Shown one piece after another: positions 1 to 9,102 of a stretch of 64,000 nucleotides of DNA (positions are counted from its first letter, which is position 1; each line of letters opens with the position of its first letter). Source of the stretch: Allocoleopsis franciscana PCC 7113 (lineage in GTDB: Bacteria > Cyanobacteriota > Cyanobacteriia > Cyanobacteriales > Coleofasciculaceae); the NCBI RefSeq assembly GCF_000317515.1, contig NC_019738.1:3808001-3872000 (forward strand). Direction: 5' to 3'. Below the pieces are notes generated by a model. It was not told the origin of the DNA, did no database searches, and worked only from the letters and a program-made list of their open reading frames with translations. The position numbers and the translations under genes are program-made.

Positions 1-1750
1 GGCTCAAGGGAAGAGGATATCGGCTCAGAAATTGAGCGTAGGAAGCACTTAAGTAAACTTGGTAATCTGGATTATTGGCAATGTAAGTTTGAAAAAATGC
101 CAAACTCAAAGCTTTCATATAATTCTGTGCCACTGTGGGATCAGAACCAATCACTTGAGGAGGTAGGGGTATTGCTCCCTCTGATTGCCCTAAAGTAGAA
201 AAGTGCGTTCCTCCTTTGAGCAAAACCAGGTATTTGCTTGGGGTTGTCAGCCAGGTAAAGGGTCGAATTTGTTCGGGCAAAGCTGGAGCTACGTTATCAT
301 CACTACTTGCCACTAACATCAGTGGGACTTGAATCTGACTGTATTGGGATTTTCCAAAAATTGTACTCCCCACGGGATTGATGGCAATCCCGGCTTTGAT
401 TCGCTCATCGGAGAGTTGATAGTCCTTGGATAGCAACTCTAGGGCGCGACACTGAAGGAGAAGGGATAAGTTTAAAGAGTCATTTGAGGGGTCGCACTCT
501 TTGTTTAATACCTCAAAATCAATCTTGGCACCCGTCAGTGCTAAAACCGTGTAGCCTCCGAAGGATTGACCTAAGACGCCGACTTGTTGCAGATTAATAC
601 GTTCCCCAAATGATCGCTTGAGTTCATTGAGGAGAAACTTAATATCTAATGGTCGGTCGATTAACTCGGCTGGGGGAGTTACCTCACTGGCAAGACCATT
701 GATTAAAGCCTGTAATTGATCCGCGTTACTTCCTGGATGTTCAGGGACAGCCACCGCAAAGCCATAAGAAGCCAAATGGTTGGCTAAATAGGCAAAGGTT
801 GTACGGTCTGAGCCTAAACCATGAGAAATCACAATTAAAGGTGCTGGACGTTGACTTTGTTGAGGGAGGTAAAGATCGACGGGAAACTGTCTCTGACGAC
901 TAGAGTCATAGAGGGTCAGGGTTTGCTTGGAATATTGAGTTTCTCCAGGTTGCCGCAGGTCGGGTAACGTAGAGAAATAATTCGATTCTCGGCCTAATCC
1001 TTTCGGTAATGTGTGTCCTGAAGAGAGTGTAGACGGTGGTGCTGATTCCCGTTCGGATGCCTGTGCGGATGCTTCTGTAACAGCCTGTTGCTCTACTGCG
1101 GCGATCGCTAATTGGGTTTGCTGAATCAAGCTTGAGAGCTCTTCAATGACCTGAAAGCCACGCACCGAGTTAATCCGGATGCCGTAGGTGGGAAACTTCT
1201 CCAGGACATTCAACAGAGTCAATCCGTCTGGCGCACCCGCCGCTTGGATTAGCGCCGCCCGAATCGCGTAGAAACCGGGTTGACCGGCTTTGGTTTGGAT
1301 AATCTGACCGACTCGATCTAAGATAATTTTCCCTTGAGACGAATAGAGAAATTGCGCGATCGCTAGCGGCTTGATATCGATTCGAGTCTGTAAAATTGTC
1401 CGCAACTGCTCCAGTTGCTGCGGATTAAGACGGTCTGTATAAGCGGCTAATTCTCGATCAATTTTGCCATCTCTTGCATAAGTAGCAAGAGATTTGACCG
1501 ACAAAGATACTTCTAAAGGGCCATAAGTTAGATAAATTCGTTCAGCCCCCTGTGCGGGAGTGGACACAACCACTGGAGCGATCAATAATCCTAGATTGAC
1601 CAGAACGATTCCTAGTCCAGCCGATCGTTTTCCCTTCTTGGCTGATCGATCAAGTCCACTCGCCTTGATCAAAATTCTGAACCAATCTCCGTCTTGCTCA
1701 CGAAGCGTTGGGTTCGGATTGCGCTGACGTACTCCGACATTAATGTTCAT
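1..1750 (-). CDS. DUF1400 alpha/beta hydrolase, C-terminus cut by window edge
   Basis: The reading frame starts at an ATG at 1750 and stays open to base 1, giving about 583 residues without a stop, so the C-terminus lies outside the window. An N-terminal hydrophobic segment (about residues 45-68, ending TPAQGA) looks like a signal peptide after a basic leader. It is followed by the cyanobacterial DUF1400 region (starting RIYLTYGPLEVSL) and then an alpha/beta hydrolase domain of the PAF-acetylhydrolase-like type. The oxyanion-hole region reads ISHGLGSDR and the nucleophile elbow GQSFGG; a later GTHFS segment fits the catalytic His. It is probably an exported or envelope esterase or lipase; the substrate cannot be told. 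No operon partner is visible. Confidence 0.85.
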   Translation of the reverse strand, partial: MNINVGVRQRNPNPTLREQDGDWFRILIKASGLDRSAKKGKRSAGLGIVLVNLGLLIAPVVVSTPAQGAERIYLTYGPLEVSLSVKSLATYARDGKIDRELAAYTDRLNPQQLEQLRTILQTRIDIKPLAIAQFLYSSQGKIILDRVGQIIQTKAGQPGFYAIRAALIQAAGAPDGLTLLNVLEKFPTYGIRINSVRGFQVIEELSSLIQQTQLAIAAVEQQAVTEASAQASERESAPPSTLSSGHTLPKGLGRESNYFSTLPDLRQPGETQYSKQTLTLYDSSRQRQFPVDLYLPQQSQRPAPLIVISHGLGSDRTTFAYLANHLASYGFAVAVPEHPGSNADQLQALINGLASEVTPPAELIDRPLDIKFLLNELKRSFGERINLQQVGVLGQSFGGYTVLALTGAKIDFEVLNKECDPSNDSLNLSLLLQCRALELLSKDYQLSDERIKAGIAINPVGSTIFGKSQYSQIQVPLMLVASSDDNVAPALPEQIRPFTWLTTPSKYLVLLKGGTHFSTLGQSEGAIPLPPQVIGSDPTVAQNYMKALSLAFFQTYIANNPDYQVYLSASYAQFLSRYPLPLS

Positions 1751-2465
1751 TTAGCTAGCCGTCCTTCCTCACTCATCACCAAACATGCAAAAACGTCTCC
1801 ACCTTCCCAAGGTTTGAAAATCATCCCCTTCCCTTGCTGTTCCTGCTCAGAAAATTTCTGAACGCACTTGTAGGTCAAGTGAGTAACTTTATCATTGGGA
1901 TTTTTCTATCAGACGTCTCAAGAAATTTGATACTCTTATGTCAATTTTATCCATTACTCTAGAGCAATGGCTACCTTAAATTTAATGCAGTTTATTCTAT
2001 TTAGTTCTATACTATTTATCGAAACGGATAGAAAATCTCTAAAATTAATAAAACGTATTTTATCATTCAAGCTATCAATTGAATGATAGACTTATAGTCT
2101 ATCGTTTTTCAATAAAATTGCAAAAAAACATAGGTTATGGATTTAATGAAGTTTTCCCTTCTATTCTAGAAGAGATATTTTTTGACTTACTTTTACCGCT
2201 AAAATTTTAACTTCAAGAGATTTGGCATAAAAAATGAAGGAGCTGAGTTCTAGGAAAAAACTCATAAATATGTTTTAAAGGATACTGAAAATTTTGTCCT
2301 GAATTTCCCCTAGAAAAGCTGGTTTAATTTGATAAAAATCTGATAGGTTCTTAAGACAGTGCGAATGAGAAGGCTAAGGTCTGGGAAAAAACGCACTTTG
2401 TTATGTTGCAAGAGCCTATAGTGTTCTGGCGAAAGCCGATTAATTTAACTCATCGGGGGAAAAAT
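1751..2465. promoter_or_regulatory. AT-rich intergenic region between divergent hydrolase and argF
   Basis: This stretch of about 700 bases separates two divergently transcribed genes, so it should hold promoters for both. It is strongly AT-rich around 1900-2340 and contains an imperfect palindrome near 2065-2100 (ATCATTCAAGC / GAATGAT). No coding frame, RNA gene or recognised operator was found. A purine-rich GGGGGA just before 2466 is the likely argF ribosome binding site. Confidence 0.45.
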
Positions 2466-3386
2466 ATGGAGGCATTAAAAGGACGAGATTTACTTGGTGT
2501 GGCAGATCTCAGTACCGATGAAATACAGGAGCTGTTGCAAATTGCGGCTCAGTTGAAAGCAGGACAGCTAAACCTGCGATGTCATAAGGTATTGGGGCTA
2601 TTATTTTCCAAGGCTTCAACACGAACGCGAGTCAGCTTTTCGGTAGCCATGTACCAACTAGGGGGGCAAGTCATTGACTTGAATCCGAATGTTACCCAGG
2701 TGGGTAGGGGGGAACCGATCGTTGATACCGCACGGGTTTTGGATCGATATTTGGATATCTTGGCCATTCGTACCTTTGATCAGAAGGAACTGGAAACCTT
2801 TGCCCAATATGCCCAGATTCCGATTATTAATGCTTTAACGGACTTAGAACACCCTTGTCAGGTTTTAGCGGATTTGTTAACGATTCAGGAGTGCTTTGGT
2901 TCGCTGGCGGGGATGACGTTGACTTATTTGGGAGATGGCAATAATGTAGCGCATTCTCTGATGTTGGGCTGCGCTTTGATGGGAATGAATGTCCGAGTGG
3001 CGACTCCTTTGGCTTATCAACCGAACCCAGATATTGTAGGGAAGGCACAGCAGATTTCGGGTGGTAAAACGGAAGTCCTGCTCACGGATGATCCCTGGCT
3101 CGCGGCTAAGGGTGCTCACGTTATTTACACTGATGTATGGGCGAGTATGGGGCAGGAGGCATCAGCGGATAGTAGAATTCCTGTTTTTCAGCCTTATCAG
3201 GTGAATGAGCAACTGCTAATGAGCGCTGATTCAGAGGCGATTGTGTTGCATTGCTTACCCGCACATCGGGGAGAAGAAATTACGGATGAGGTGATGGAAG
3301 GCAAGCGATCGCGGATTTGGGATCAGGCAGAAAACCGGATGCACGCTCAAAAAGCCTTACTGGTTAGCCTTTTAGGAGCAAATTAA
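2466..3386 (+). CDS. argF: Ornithine carbamoyltransferase
   Basis: Catalyses carbamoyl phosphate plus ornithine to citrulline in arginine biosynthesis, in the cytoplasm. The carbamoyl-phosphate loop STRTR is at about residues 51-55, HPCQ at 129-132, and the ornithine/catalytic HCLP at 262-265; a TDVWASMG segment lies near 222. I use the ATG at 2466 (306 aa) rather than an in-frame ATG at 2403, because the family begins with a sequence like MEALKGRDLL and a GGGGGA motif lies just upstream of 2466; the extra 21 residues look non-conserved. It is monocistronic by spacing: the next gene, lexA, begins about 240 bases on. Confidence 0.95.
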   Translation: MEALKGRDLLGVADLSTDEIQELLQIAAQLKAGQLNLRCHKVLGLLFSKASTRTRVSFSVAMYQLGGQVIDLNPNVTQVGRGEPIVDTARVLDRYLDILAIRTFDQKELETFAQYAQIPIINALTDLEHPCQVLADLLTIQECFGSLAGMTLTYLGDGNNVAHSLMLGCALMGMNVRVATPLAYQPNPDIVGKAQQISGGKTEVLLTDDPWLAAKGAHVIYTDVWASMGQEASADSRIPVFQPYQVNEQLLMSADSEAIVLHCLPAHRGEEITDEVMEGKRSRIWDQAENRMHAQKALLVSLLGAN

Positions 3387-3445
3387 AATACAGAGTTGGA
3401 TAGAGAATAAATCTGATCCCTACTGGACAGAATGGGGGTTTTAGT

Positions 3446-3459
3446 AGTACGAATGTTCT
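3446..3459 (+). promoter_or_regulatory. Predicted LexA (SOS) box upstream of lexA
   Basis: The sequence AGTACGAATGTTCT matches the published cyanobacterial LexA consensus RGTACNNNDGTWCB at every position. It lies about 170 bases before the lexA start codon, in keeping with autoregulation. By my estimate about one chance match would be expected in a window this size, so position is the main support. Confidence 0.65.
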
Positions 3460-3627
3460 ATAGATGGTAACAATCATCACCTAAAAGTGATGAGTGATGA
3501 ATCATGGTCATTCAAACCTCAAGATTGGGCGAAGTATTCGTGTCAAAACTAGGTTTTAACTCTAAGTTTTCCACACCAAGGCTTTGCCCCCATACTTCAA
3601 AACGATTCTTTACCCCATTGTCGCCTT

Positions 3628-4242
3628 ATGGAACCCCTGACTGACGCTCAACAACAACTATACAATTGGCTGATTGAGTATATTCGCACCTCACAACATG
3701 CGCCTTCAATTCGGCAAATGATGAGAGCGATGAATTTGCGATCGCCAGCACCCGTTCAGAGTCGCCTGGAGCATTTACGAGCGAAAGGCTACATTGACTG
3801 GACAGAAGGGAAAGCTCGCACCATTCGGATTCTGGCTCATGCTAACACGGGCGTACCTGTCTTAGGTGCGATCGCGGCGGGTGGGTTGGTAGAACCCTTT
3901 ACCGACACGGATGAGCAACTCGATGTGTCACCCCTATTGCGCCAACCGGGTAATTTTGCCCTACGGGTGATTGGAGACAGCATGATTGAAGACCTAATTG
4001 CTGAAGGGGATTTCGTGATTATGCGACCTGTCCCCGACCCAGAGCAACTCAAAAATGGTCTAATTGTTGCAGCACGAGTGGATGGACATGGCACCACCTT
4101 GAAACGTTTTTACCGTCAGGAAGATCGCGTCACGCTCAAACCCGCTAATCCTAAGTACGAACCCATTGAGGTGATGGCAACAAGTGTACAGGTGCAGGGG
4201 GTTCTAGTCGGTGTCTGGCGAAACTACGAGGCAGCAAGCTAA
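3628..4242 (+). CDS. lexA: LexA repressor (S24 peptidase family)
   Basis: A 204-residue DNA-binding repressor. The N-terminal winged helix (residues 1-70) contains the APSIRQMM...PAPVQSRLEHL helix-turn-helix. The C-terminal S24 self-cleavage domain keeps all classical elements: the scissile Ala-Gly at 84-85 (AIAAGG), nucleophile Ser118 (GDSM) and general base Lys159 (TTLKRF). The protein should therefore be cleavage-competent, unlike some cyanobacterial LexA proteins that have lost these residues. A matching LexA box lies upstream. It is flanked by argF and a permease with clear gaps, so it is probably transcribed alone. Confidence 0.95.
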   Translation: MEPLTDAQQQLYNWLIEYIRTSQHAPSIRQMMRAMNLRSPAPVQSRLEHLRAKGYIDWTEGKARTIRILAHANTGVPVLGAIAAGGLVEPFTDTDEQLDVSPLLRQPGNFALRVIGDSMIEDLIAEGDFVIMRPVPDPEQLKNGLIVAARVDGHGTTLKRFYRQEDRVTLKPANPKYEPIEVMATSVQVQGVLVGVWRNYEAAS

Positions 4243-4372
4243 TGGGTAGCCGCAAGGGTTTCACTAAAAGGATGAACGATGAAGGATAAAAAAACTTTTC
4301 ATACTTCACACTTCATACTTTTTGGTGAGTAGGGTCATCTCAAAACATCTAACTCTGGGATGATGGCTTAAA

Positions 4373-5659
4373 TTGAAATATAATCTATGGTCATCATCCC
4401 AATTGCCCGTGAAAGCAACGAAATCTGTCCTACAAGTTTTTCAAAGCCGCAAGATGGCGGCGCTAGTATTATTGGGCTTTTCGTCAGGGTTACCCCTGTT
4501 CTTGACGAGTAAGACATTACAAGCCTGGATGACCGTAGAAGGAGTAAATCTGCGTTCAATTGGGTTGTTTAGCCTAGTAGGTTTACCCTACTCCTTGAAA
4601 TTTCTTTGGTCGCCTTTGCTGGATCGGTTTGTACCGCCGTTTTTAGGGCGTAGGCGGGGTTGGCTTGCTCTGACACAAGGGGCATTACTGTTGGCGATCG
4701 CAGCAATGGCTTTACAACAACCTCGTCAAGCCTTGCAGTTCCTTGCCATTAATGCCCTATTCATTGCTTTCTTCAGTGCAACTCAAGATATTGCAGCTGA
4801 TGCCTACCGCACCGACGTACTCGAACAACGGGAAATGGGAGCCGGTGCAGCAGTTTTTGTTTTAGGGTATCGCGTCGCTCTGTTGGTTACAGGTGCTTTG
4901 GCACTCATTCTGGCTGACCAAATGCCCTGGTCAACAGTTTACCTGTTGATGTCCTTGCTCATGGTGGTGGGATTGGTAAGTTCATTTTGGGCACCAGAAC
5001 CGAGAGAACAAGAACGCCCCCCTGAATCCTTATCAGAAGCCGTAATTCTCCCCTTTGCGGAATTTTTTCAGCGATCGGGTGTCATCCGGGCTGTCTTAAT
5101 TTTGGTGTTTATTGTCCTCTACAAACTGGGTGACGCTTTAGTTAACAACATGTCCACGCCCTTTTTGCTCAAGACGGGCTTTACCCAAACGGATATCGGA
5201 GCCATTCAAGGCGGTATGGGGTTATTAGCCACCATTGTCGGTACTCTTGCAGGTGGGGCAATTCTCAGCAAACTCGGCATCAATCGATCGCTGTGGGTCT
5301 TTGGTGGGCTGCAAGCGGTGAGTAATTTAGCTTACTTCGTCCTAGCACAACTTGGCAAAAACTATTCGTTTTTAGTGATTACGATCAACATTGAAAACTT
5401 TTGTGCTGGATTAGGAACTGCTGCTTTTGTTGCCTTTTTAATGAGTCTTTGTAACCAGCGCTTCTCCGCAACCCAGTATGCTTTACTTTCCAGTTTGATG
5501 GCTGTTAGCCGAGATATCTTAGTGGCACCAGCAGGCGGATTGGCAGAAGCGACGGGTTGGCCCTTGTTTTTCCTGGTGAGTATCGTCGCTGCTGTACCCG
5601 GATTACTACTACTACCAGTATTTGCTCCGTGGAACTCTCAGCCTGCCCCAACGCCTTGA
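4373..5659 (+). CDS. AmpG-family MFS permease
   Basis: A polytopic inner-membrane protein of the major facilitator superfamily, about 12 hydrophobic segments. The N-terminal part (LLGFSSGLPLFL, LQAWMTVEGV, LKFLWSPLLDRF, RRRGW) matches the AmpG/PAT branch, whose enterobacterial member imports anhydromuropeptides during wall recycling; the substrate in cyanobacteria is not established. The start is uncertain: the longest frame begins with TTG at 4373, while GTG at 4409 or ATG at 4457 (MAALVLLGF) are alternatives, and 4457 leaves the first membrane helix intact. The next gene, a sodium symporter, begins about 120 bases after the stop in the same direction. Confidence 0.85.
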   Translation: MKYNLWSSSQLPVKATKSVLQVFQSRKMAALVLLGFSSGLPLFLTSKTLQAWMTVEGVNLRSIGLFSLVGLPYSLKFLWSPLLDRFVPPFLGRRRGWLALTQGALLLAIAAMALQQPRQALQFLAINALFIAFFSATQDIAADAYRTDVLEQREMGAGAAVFVLGYRVALLVTGALALILADQMPWSTVYLLMSLLMVVGLVSSFWAPEPREQERPPESLSEAVILPFAEFFQRSGVIRAVLILVFIVLYKLGDALVNNMSTPFLLKTGFTQTDIGAIQGGMGLLATIVGTLAGGAILSKLGINRSLWVFGGLQAVSNLAYFVLAQLGKNYSFLVITINIENFCAGLGTAAFVAFLMSLCNQRFSATQYALLSSLMAVSRDILVAPAGGLAEATGWPLFFLVSIVAAVPGLLLLPVFAPWNSQPAPTP

Positions 5660-5778
5660 CAGTCACCTGGAAAACCCTAAACCTTCTAACCCTCTCAACC
5701 CTCACCATCAGCCTCTCCAGAATATTAAGTCTTGATGTGGCATGATTTCTAAATCCCTCACAAGTCACTCGGGGATTT

Positions 5779-7563
5779 ATGCAACTGGTTGATTGGCTGA
5801 TTGTACTGCTCTACCTCATCTTCTCGATGGGCTTAGGGCTGTACCTGTCCCGCAAGGCGTCGGGAAGTTTGGTAGATTTTTTCGTATCGGGGCGATCGCT
5901 CCCTTGGTGGTTAGCTGGAACCAGTATGGCAGCAACCACGTTTTCCATTGACACCCCCCTCTACATTGCCGGAGTTGTCGGCAATCGAGGGATTGCTGGT
6001 AACTGGGAGTGGTGGAGTTTTGGCATTTCCCACTTAATCATGGTCTACATCTTTGCGCGGATGTGGCGGCGTTCAGAGGTGGTTACCGATGCCGAATTCA
6101 CCGAACTTCGCTATGGCGGGAAGATGGCGGCGGTGCTGCGGGGGGTGAAAGCGTTCCTGTTTGCCGTGCCAATCAACTGTATTGGGATTGGCTACGCCAT
6201 GCTAGCGATGATAAAAGTCGTGGATGCCCTGGAAATTTGGCAAAATCTAGGCATTACTCCCGGAGAAAACCTGAAATTCTGGAGTGTTGTCGGTGTCAGT
6301 ATCTTGGTACTCATCTACGCGGGTTTTGCTGGGTTGTGGGGCGTCGTCACCACTGATTTCTTTCAGTTTGTCCTGGCAATGTTAGGTGCGGTTGTCGTTG
6401 CTGTGTTTGCTGTCAACCATGTCGGCGGCATTCATGTCCTCATTCCTAAAGTGCAGCAAGCCACCCAACAAGATGTATTGTCTTTTTTACCCTTAAGCTT
6501 TGGGTCAGGAGGAATTCAATGGAGTGATGCAGCCGGCATTACAGGGAGTACCTTTGCCGCTTATATGTTGGTTCAATGGTGGTCGTGGCGTCGTAGTGAT
6601 GGTGGTGGCGAATTCATTCAGCGCCTGATTGCCGCCAAAGATGAAGCCGAGGCAGAAAAGTCGGCTTGGTTATTTAATATTCTCAACTACGTGGTTCGCA
6701 CTTGGCCTTGGATCGTTGTCGGTTTAGTGGCGATTGTCGTCTATCCCGATTTACAAGACCGAGAATTAGGCTACCCCAAACTGATGTTAGATTTCTTGCC
6801 ACCAGCCGTATTGGGCTTAGTGGTAGCTTCTTTGCTAGCCGCTTTTATGAGTACGGTTTCCACCTCAATTAACTGGGGTGCCTCTTTCGTTACTAATGAC
6901 CTTTATCTGCGGTTTATCAAGCCTAGTGCTACCCAGGAAGAGTTGGTTTTTATGGGACGAATTGCCTCTGTTTTAGTCACAGCGTTTGGTGCAGTAGCAG
7001 CATTTTATGCTAAGGATGTGGCGACTGTCTTCCGATTAGTGATTGCGATCGGAACCGGTTCTGGGTTGGTGTTAATCCTGCGTTGGTTCTGGTGGCGGAT
7101 TAATGCGGCGGCTGAACTAACCGCAATTCTCGGTGGTTTTGTCGTAGGTTTGACGACAAGTGTGGTGCCAGGGTTACAGATTACAGACTTTGGTTGGCGC
7201 TTAATGTTCATTACCATGAGTGTTGGGGTCCTGTGGATAGCCGTCATGTTTTTGACCCAACCGGAATCGAATGAAACCCTGGATGAATTTTACCGGAAGG
7301 TGCGTCCTAGTGGGCCAGGTTGGCAGCGTCAACGCGATCGCTTAGGTTTGGAACCTCTTCAAGATTTAGGAACGGATATACAACGGGTTCTAGCCTCGAT
7401 TTTGCTGATGTTCGGGACAATGTTCACCGTTGGAGGATTTTTGCTCCTTCAGCCCCTGACGGGATGGGTGTCGTTGATCATCGCTGTGGTTGGAGGAATG
7501 TGGTTGCGTCAGCTAAATAAGATTAAATCATTACCAATGCCCAGACCTGGACTGGATGACTAG
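5779..7563 (+). CDS. Sodium:solute symporter (SSS family)
   Basis: A 594-residue membrane transporter with about 13-14 hydrophobic segments. The N-terminus (LIVLLYLIFSMGLGLYLSRK, then SGRSLPWWLAGTSMAATTFS) is the classic SSS helix 1-2 region that forms part of the sodium site, and MSTVSTSINWGASFVTND in the middle matches the conserved helix 8 region. Subfamily members use the sodium gradient to import solutes such as proline, sugars or monocarboxylates; the substrate cannot be assigned. It is followed after 8 bases by a small membrane protein, so the two are very likely cotranscribed. Confidence 0.88.
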   Translation: MQLVDWLIVLLYLIFSMGLGLYLSRKASGSLVDFFVSGRSLPWWLAGTSMAATTFSIDTPLYIAGVVGNRGIAGNWEWWSFGISHLIMVYIFARMWRRSEVVTDAEFTELRYGGKMAAVLRGVKAFLFAVPINCIGIGYAMLAMIKVVDALEIWQNLGITPGENLKFWSVVGVSILVLIYAGFAGLWGVVTTDFFQFVLAMLGAVVVAVFAVNHVGGIHVLIPKVQQATQQDVLSFLPLSFGSGGIQWSDAAGITGSTFAAYMLVQWWSWRRSDGGGEFIQRLIAAKDEAEAEKSAWLFNILNYVVRTWPWIVVGLVAIVVYPDLQDRELGYPKLMLDFLPPAVLGLVVASLLAAFMSTVSTSINWGASFVTNDLYLRFIKPSATQEELVFMGRIASVLVTAFGAVAAFYAKDVATVFRLVIAIGTGSGLVLILRWFWWRINAAAELTAILGGFVVGLTTSVVPGLQITDFGWRLMFITMSVGVLWIAVMFLTQPESNETLDEFYRKVRPSGPGWQRQRDRLGLEPLQDLGTDIQRVLASILLMFGTMFTVGGFLLLQPLTGWVSLIIAVVGGMWLRQLNKIKSLPMPRPGLDD

Positions 7564-7571
7564 GAAGAAAA

Positions 7572-8048
7572 ATGATGAGCTTTAATCAATTAATCTTGAT
7601 CGGAGTACTGATTCTATTTGTCGCTATTGTCGCGGCTGGTTTACTGGGTTACCTTCTATCCCAGTTCATCCAAAGATTTTTGCCTGTTGACGCTTTCACT
7701 TTTTTGATTACTCTGTTTCTAGTGGTGGCAATTGCCCTGCTGATTTACGGACTGTTCCTTTTAATTAAAAGACAACGCACACAACCGTCGTCACCGTCGC
7801 GAAACGTTCCACCCGAACCCCTCGAACTTCCCGTTGAGGCACCCTTTATCCGCCGACGCAGAACAAAATCCCAACTCAGTCAGAGTTCAGTTGATCGTGA
7901 ACTTCAATACAGACTGATCCATCTGTTGGCGGGTGATGAGGCTGCCGCCAAACGGTTAGTCAATCGAATCAGGCAGAATCATCCTGGGATGCCGGAAAAT
8001 TGGTATTGGCAGAGAGCGATCGAGGATGTGGAACGCGATCGCTTATAG
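7572..8048 (+). CDS. Small conserved membrane protein, unknown function
   Basis: A 158-residue protein with two N-terminal hydrophobic helices (about residues 6-32 and 42-64), a basic proline-rich linker, and a soluble C-terminal part with the segment RLIHLLAGDEAAAKRLVNRI and a PENWYWQRAIEDVERDR end. The tail is well formed and looks conserved, but I do not recognise a named family. It starts 8 bases after the sodium symporter stop, suggesting an operon and possibly an accessory role. Confidence 0.7.
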   Translation: MMSFNQLILIGVLILFVAIVAAGLLGYLLSQFIQRFLPVDAFTFLITLFLVVAIALLIYGLFLLIKRQRTQPSSPSRNVPPEPLELPVEAPFIRRRRTKSQLSQSSVDRELQYRLIHLLAGDEAAAKRLVNRIRQNHPGMPENWYWQRAIEDVERDRL

Positions 8049-8150
8049 CTTCTATGCCTCAATTCGGCTGGCAAATCGTTAAACTAAACAGCGAGGGATT
8101 TACAAATCTTCGCTCAGTTCTCACACAGTTCTGCTCTTACAGTTCTAAAT

Positions 8151-8372
8151 ATGGCTATTTTTCGTCAGTACATTGCTCCGTTCCTGATCGTGCTAGTGTT
8201 TTTAGTGGCGCTCCTATCTGTAAGCGCTCGGATTTTTTTGCCCTCAGATATGGCAGGACCTGCACCCATTGAGGATGTTGAGTCTGTTAGCAGCCGCACT
8301 CCCGATACAACACCCCCCCTGGAAACCCTAGATGCCCCAATTTTACCGACATCTGCTGGGTCACTCAACTAG
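8151..8372 (+). CDS. Small single-pass membrane or exported protein
   Basis: A 73-residue frame with a hydrophobic stretch at about residues 8-30 (APFLIVLVFLVALLSVSARI) followed by a hydrophilic Pro/Thr/Ser-rich tail. It could be an anchored peptide or an exported one. It fits the gap between two same-strand genes and has an ATG; no family is recognised. Confidence 0.5.
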   Translation: MAIFRQYIAPFLIVLVFLVALLSVSARIFLPSDMAGPAPIEDVESVSSRTPDTTPPLETLDAPILPTSAGSLN

Positions 8373-8386
8373 ACTCCAGCGCACGA

Positions 8387-8884
8387 GTGTCTGAGCAAAT
8401 ACTACCTGGTTACTGGCTGCGCGTTGGGTCAGGATATGAACGGTCAATGTTAATGAAGTTCATCCAACTGGCTTATCGAGAACTTTTCCCACAGCAGGAA
8501 GATTTTTCCCATCTCGCCCAAACGGTGAATCAGTACTTGTCTAAGGAAACACCTCTGTGGTGGGTTGATAACGAGCCGGTAGAGGTACCTGGAAACTCAT
8601 CCATTGGGCGTCAGCCAGTGGGTTGTATCTGGCTAGGGAATGCGATCGATCAGGTGCGGGGCGATCGCCATGCTCATATTTTTTTACTTTACGTGATGCC
8701 CGAACATCGGCGTCGGGGCATTGGTTCGCAGTTAATGCGTCACGCCGAAGACTGGGCTATAGTAAGGGGCGATCGCCAGATTGGTCTCCAAGTCTTTCAA
8801 TCCAACCAACCTGCGCTGGCACTCTACCATCAATTGGGCTACCAAACTCAATCCTTATGGATGGTCAAGCCTCTCTCTCCCTAG
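8387..8884 (+). CDS. GNAT-family N-acetyltransferase
   Basis: A 165-residue acetyltransferase fold. The acetyl-CoA binding region is clear: a beta-4 strand HIFLLYVMPEHRRRGIGSQL containing the R/Q-x-x-G-x-G/A loop (RRGIGS), then NQPALALYHQLGYQ as the terminal alpha-4/beta-6 region. The start codon is GTG at 8387, 14 bases after the preceding stop. Substrate unknown; the fold resembles ribosomal-protein or small-molecule acetyltransferases. Confidence 0.82.
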   Translation: MSEQILPGYWLRVGSGYERSMLMKFIQLAYRELFPQQEDFSHLAQTVNQYLSKETPLWWVDNEPVEVPGNSSIGRQPVGCIWLGNAIDQVRGDRHAHIFLLYVMPEHRRRGIGSQLMRHAEDWAIVRGDRQIGLQVFQSNQPALALYHQLGYQTQSLWMVKPLSP

Positions 8885-8972
8885 CTCCTCCTCACCCCAG
8901 CACCCCCGCACCTCAGCTCCTCAGCACCCCTGATCCCCAGCACCCAGCACCCCCGCACCCCCGCTCGCCGTG
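8885..8972. repeat. C-rich low-complexity repeat tract
   Basis: A run of imperfect short repeats built on CAGCACCCC and CACCCCCGCACC follows the acetyltransferase stop. Such CCCCAGCACC tracts recur between genes in filamentous cyanobacteria. I see no gene in it. Confidence 0.6.
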
Positions 8973-9102
8973 ATTAAATTAGAAATATCAGCCGACTCAA
9001 TCTAATTTTAATTAACATAATGTAATCTTTGGCTATTTTCAGTTGTAAAAAGTCGCGAGAAGAGACTGGTGAAATTGGGTGGGATAGGATAATTTATCAA
9101 CT

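Noticed and set aside
8000-8272. Open frame of 90 codons across the end of the 158-aa gene
   Set aside because: It overlaps two better genes in other frames and shows no membrane or domain pattern.
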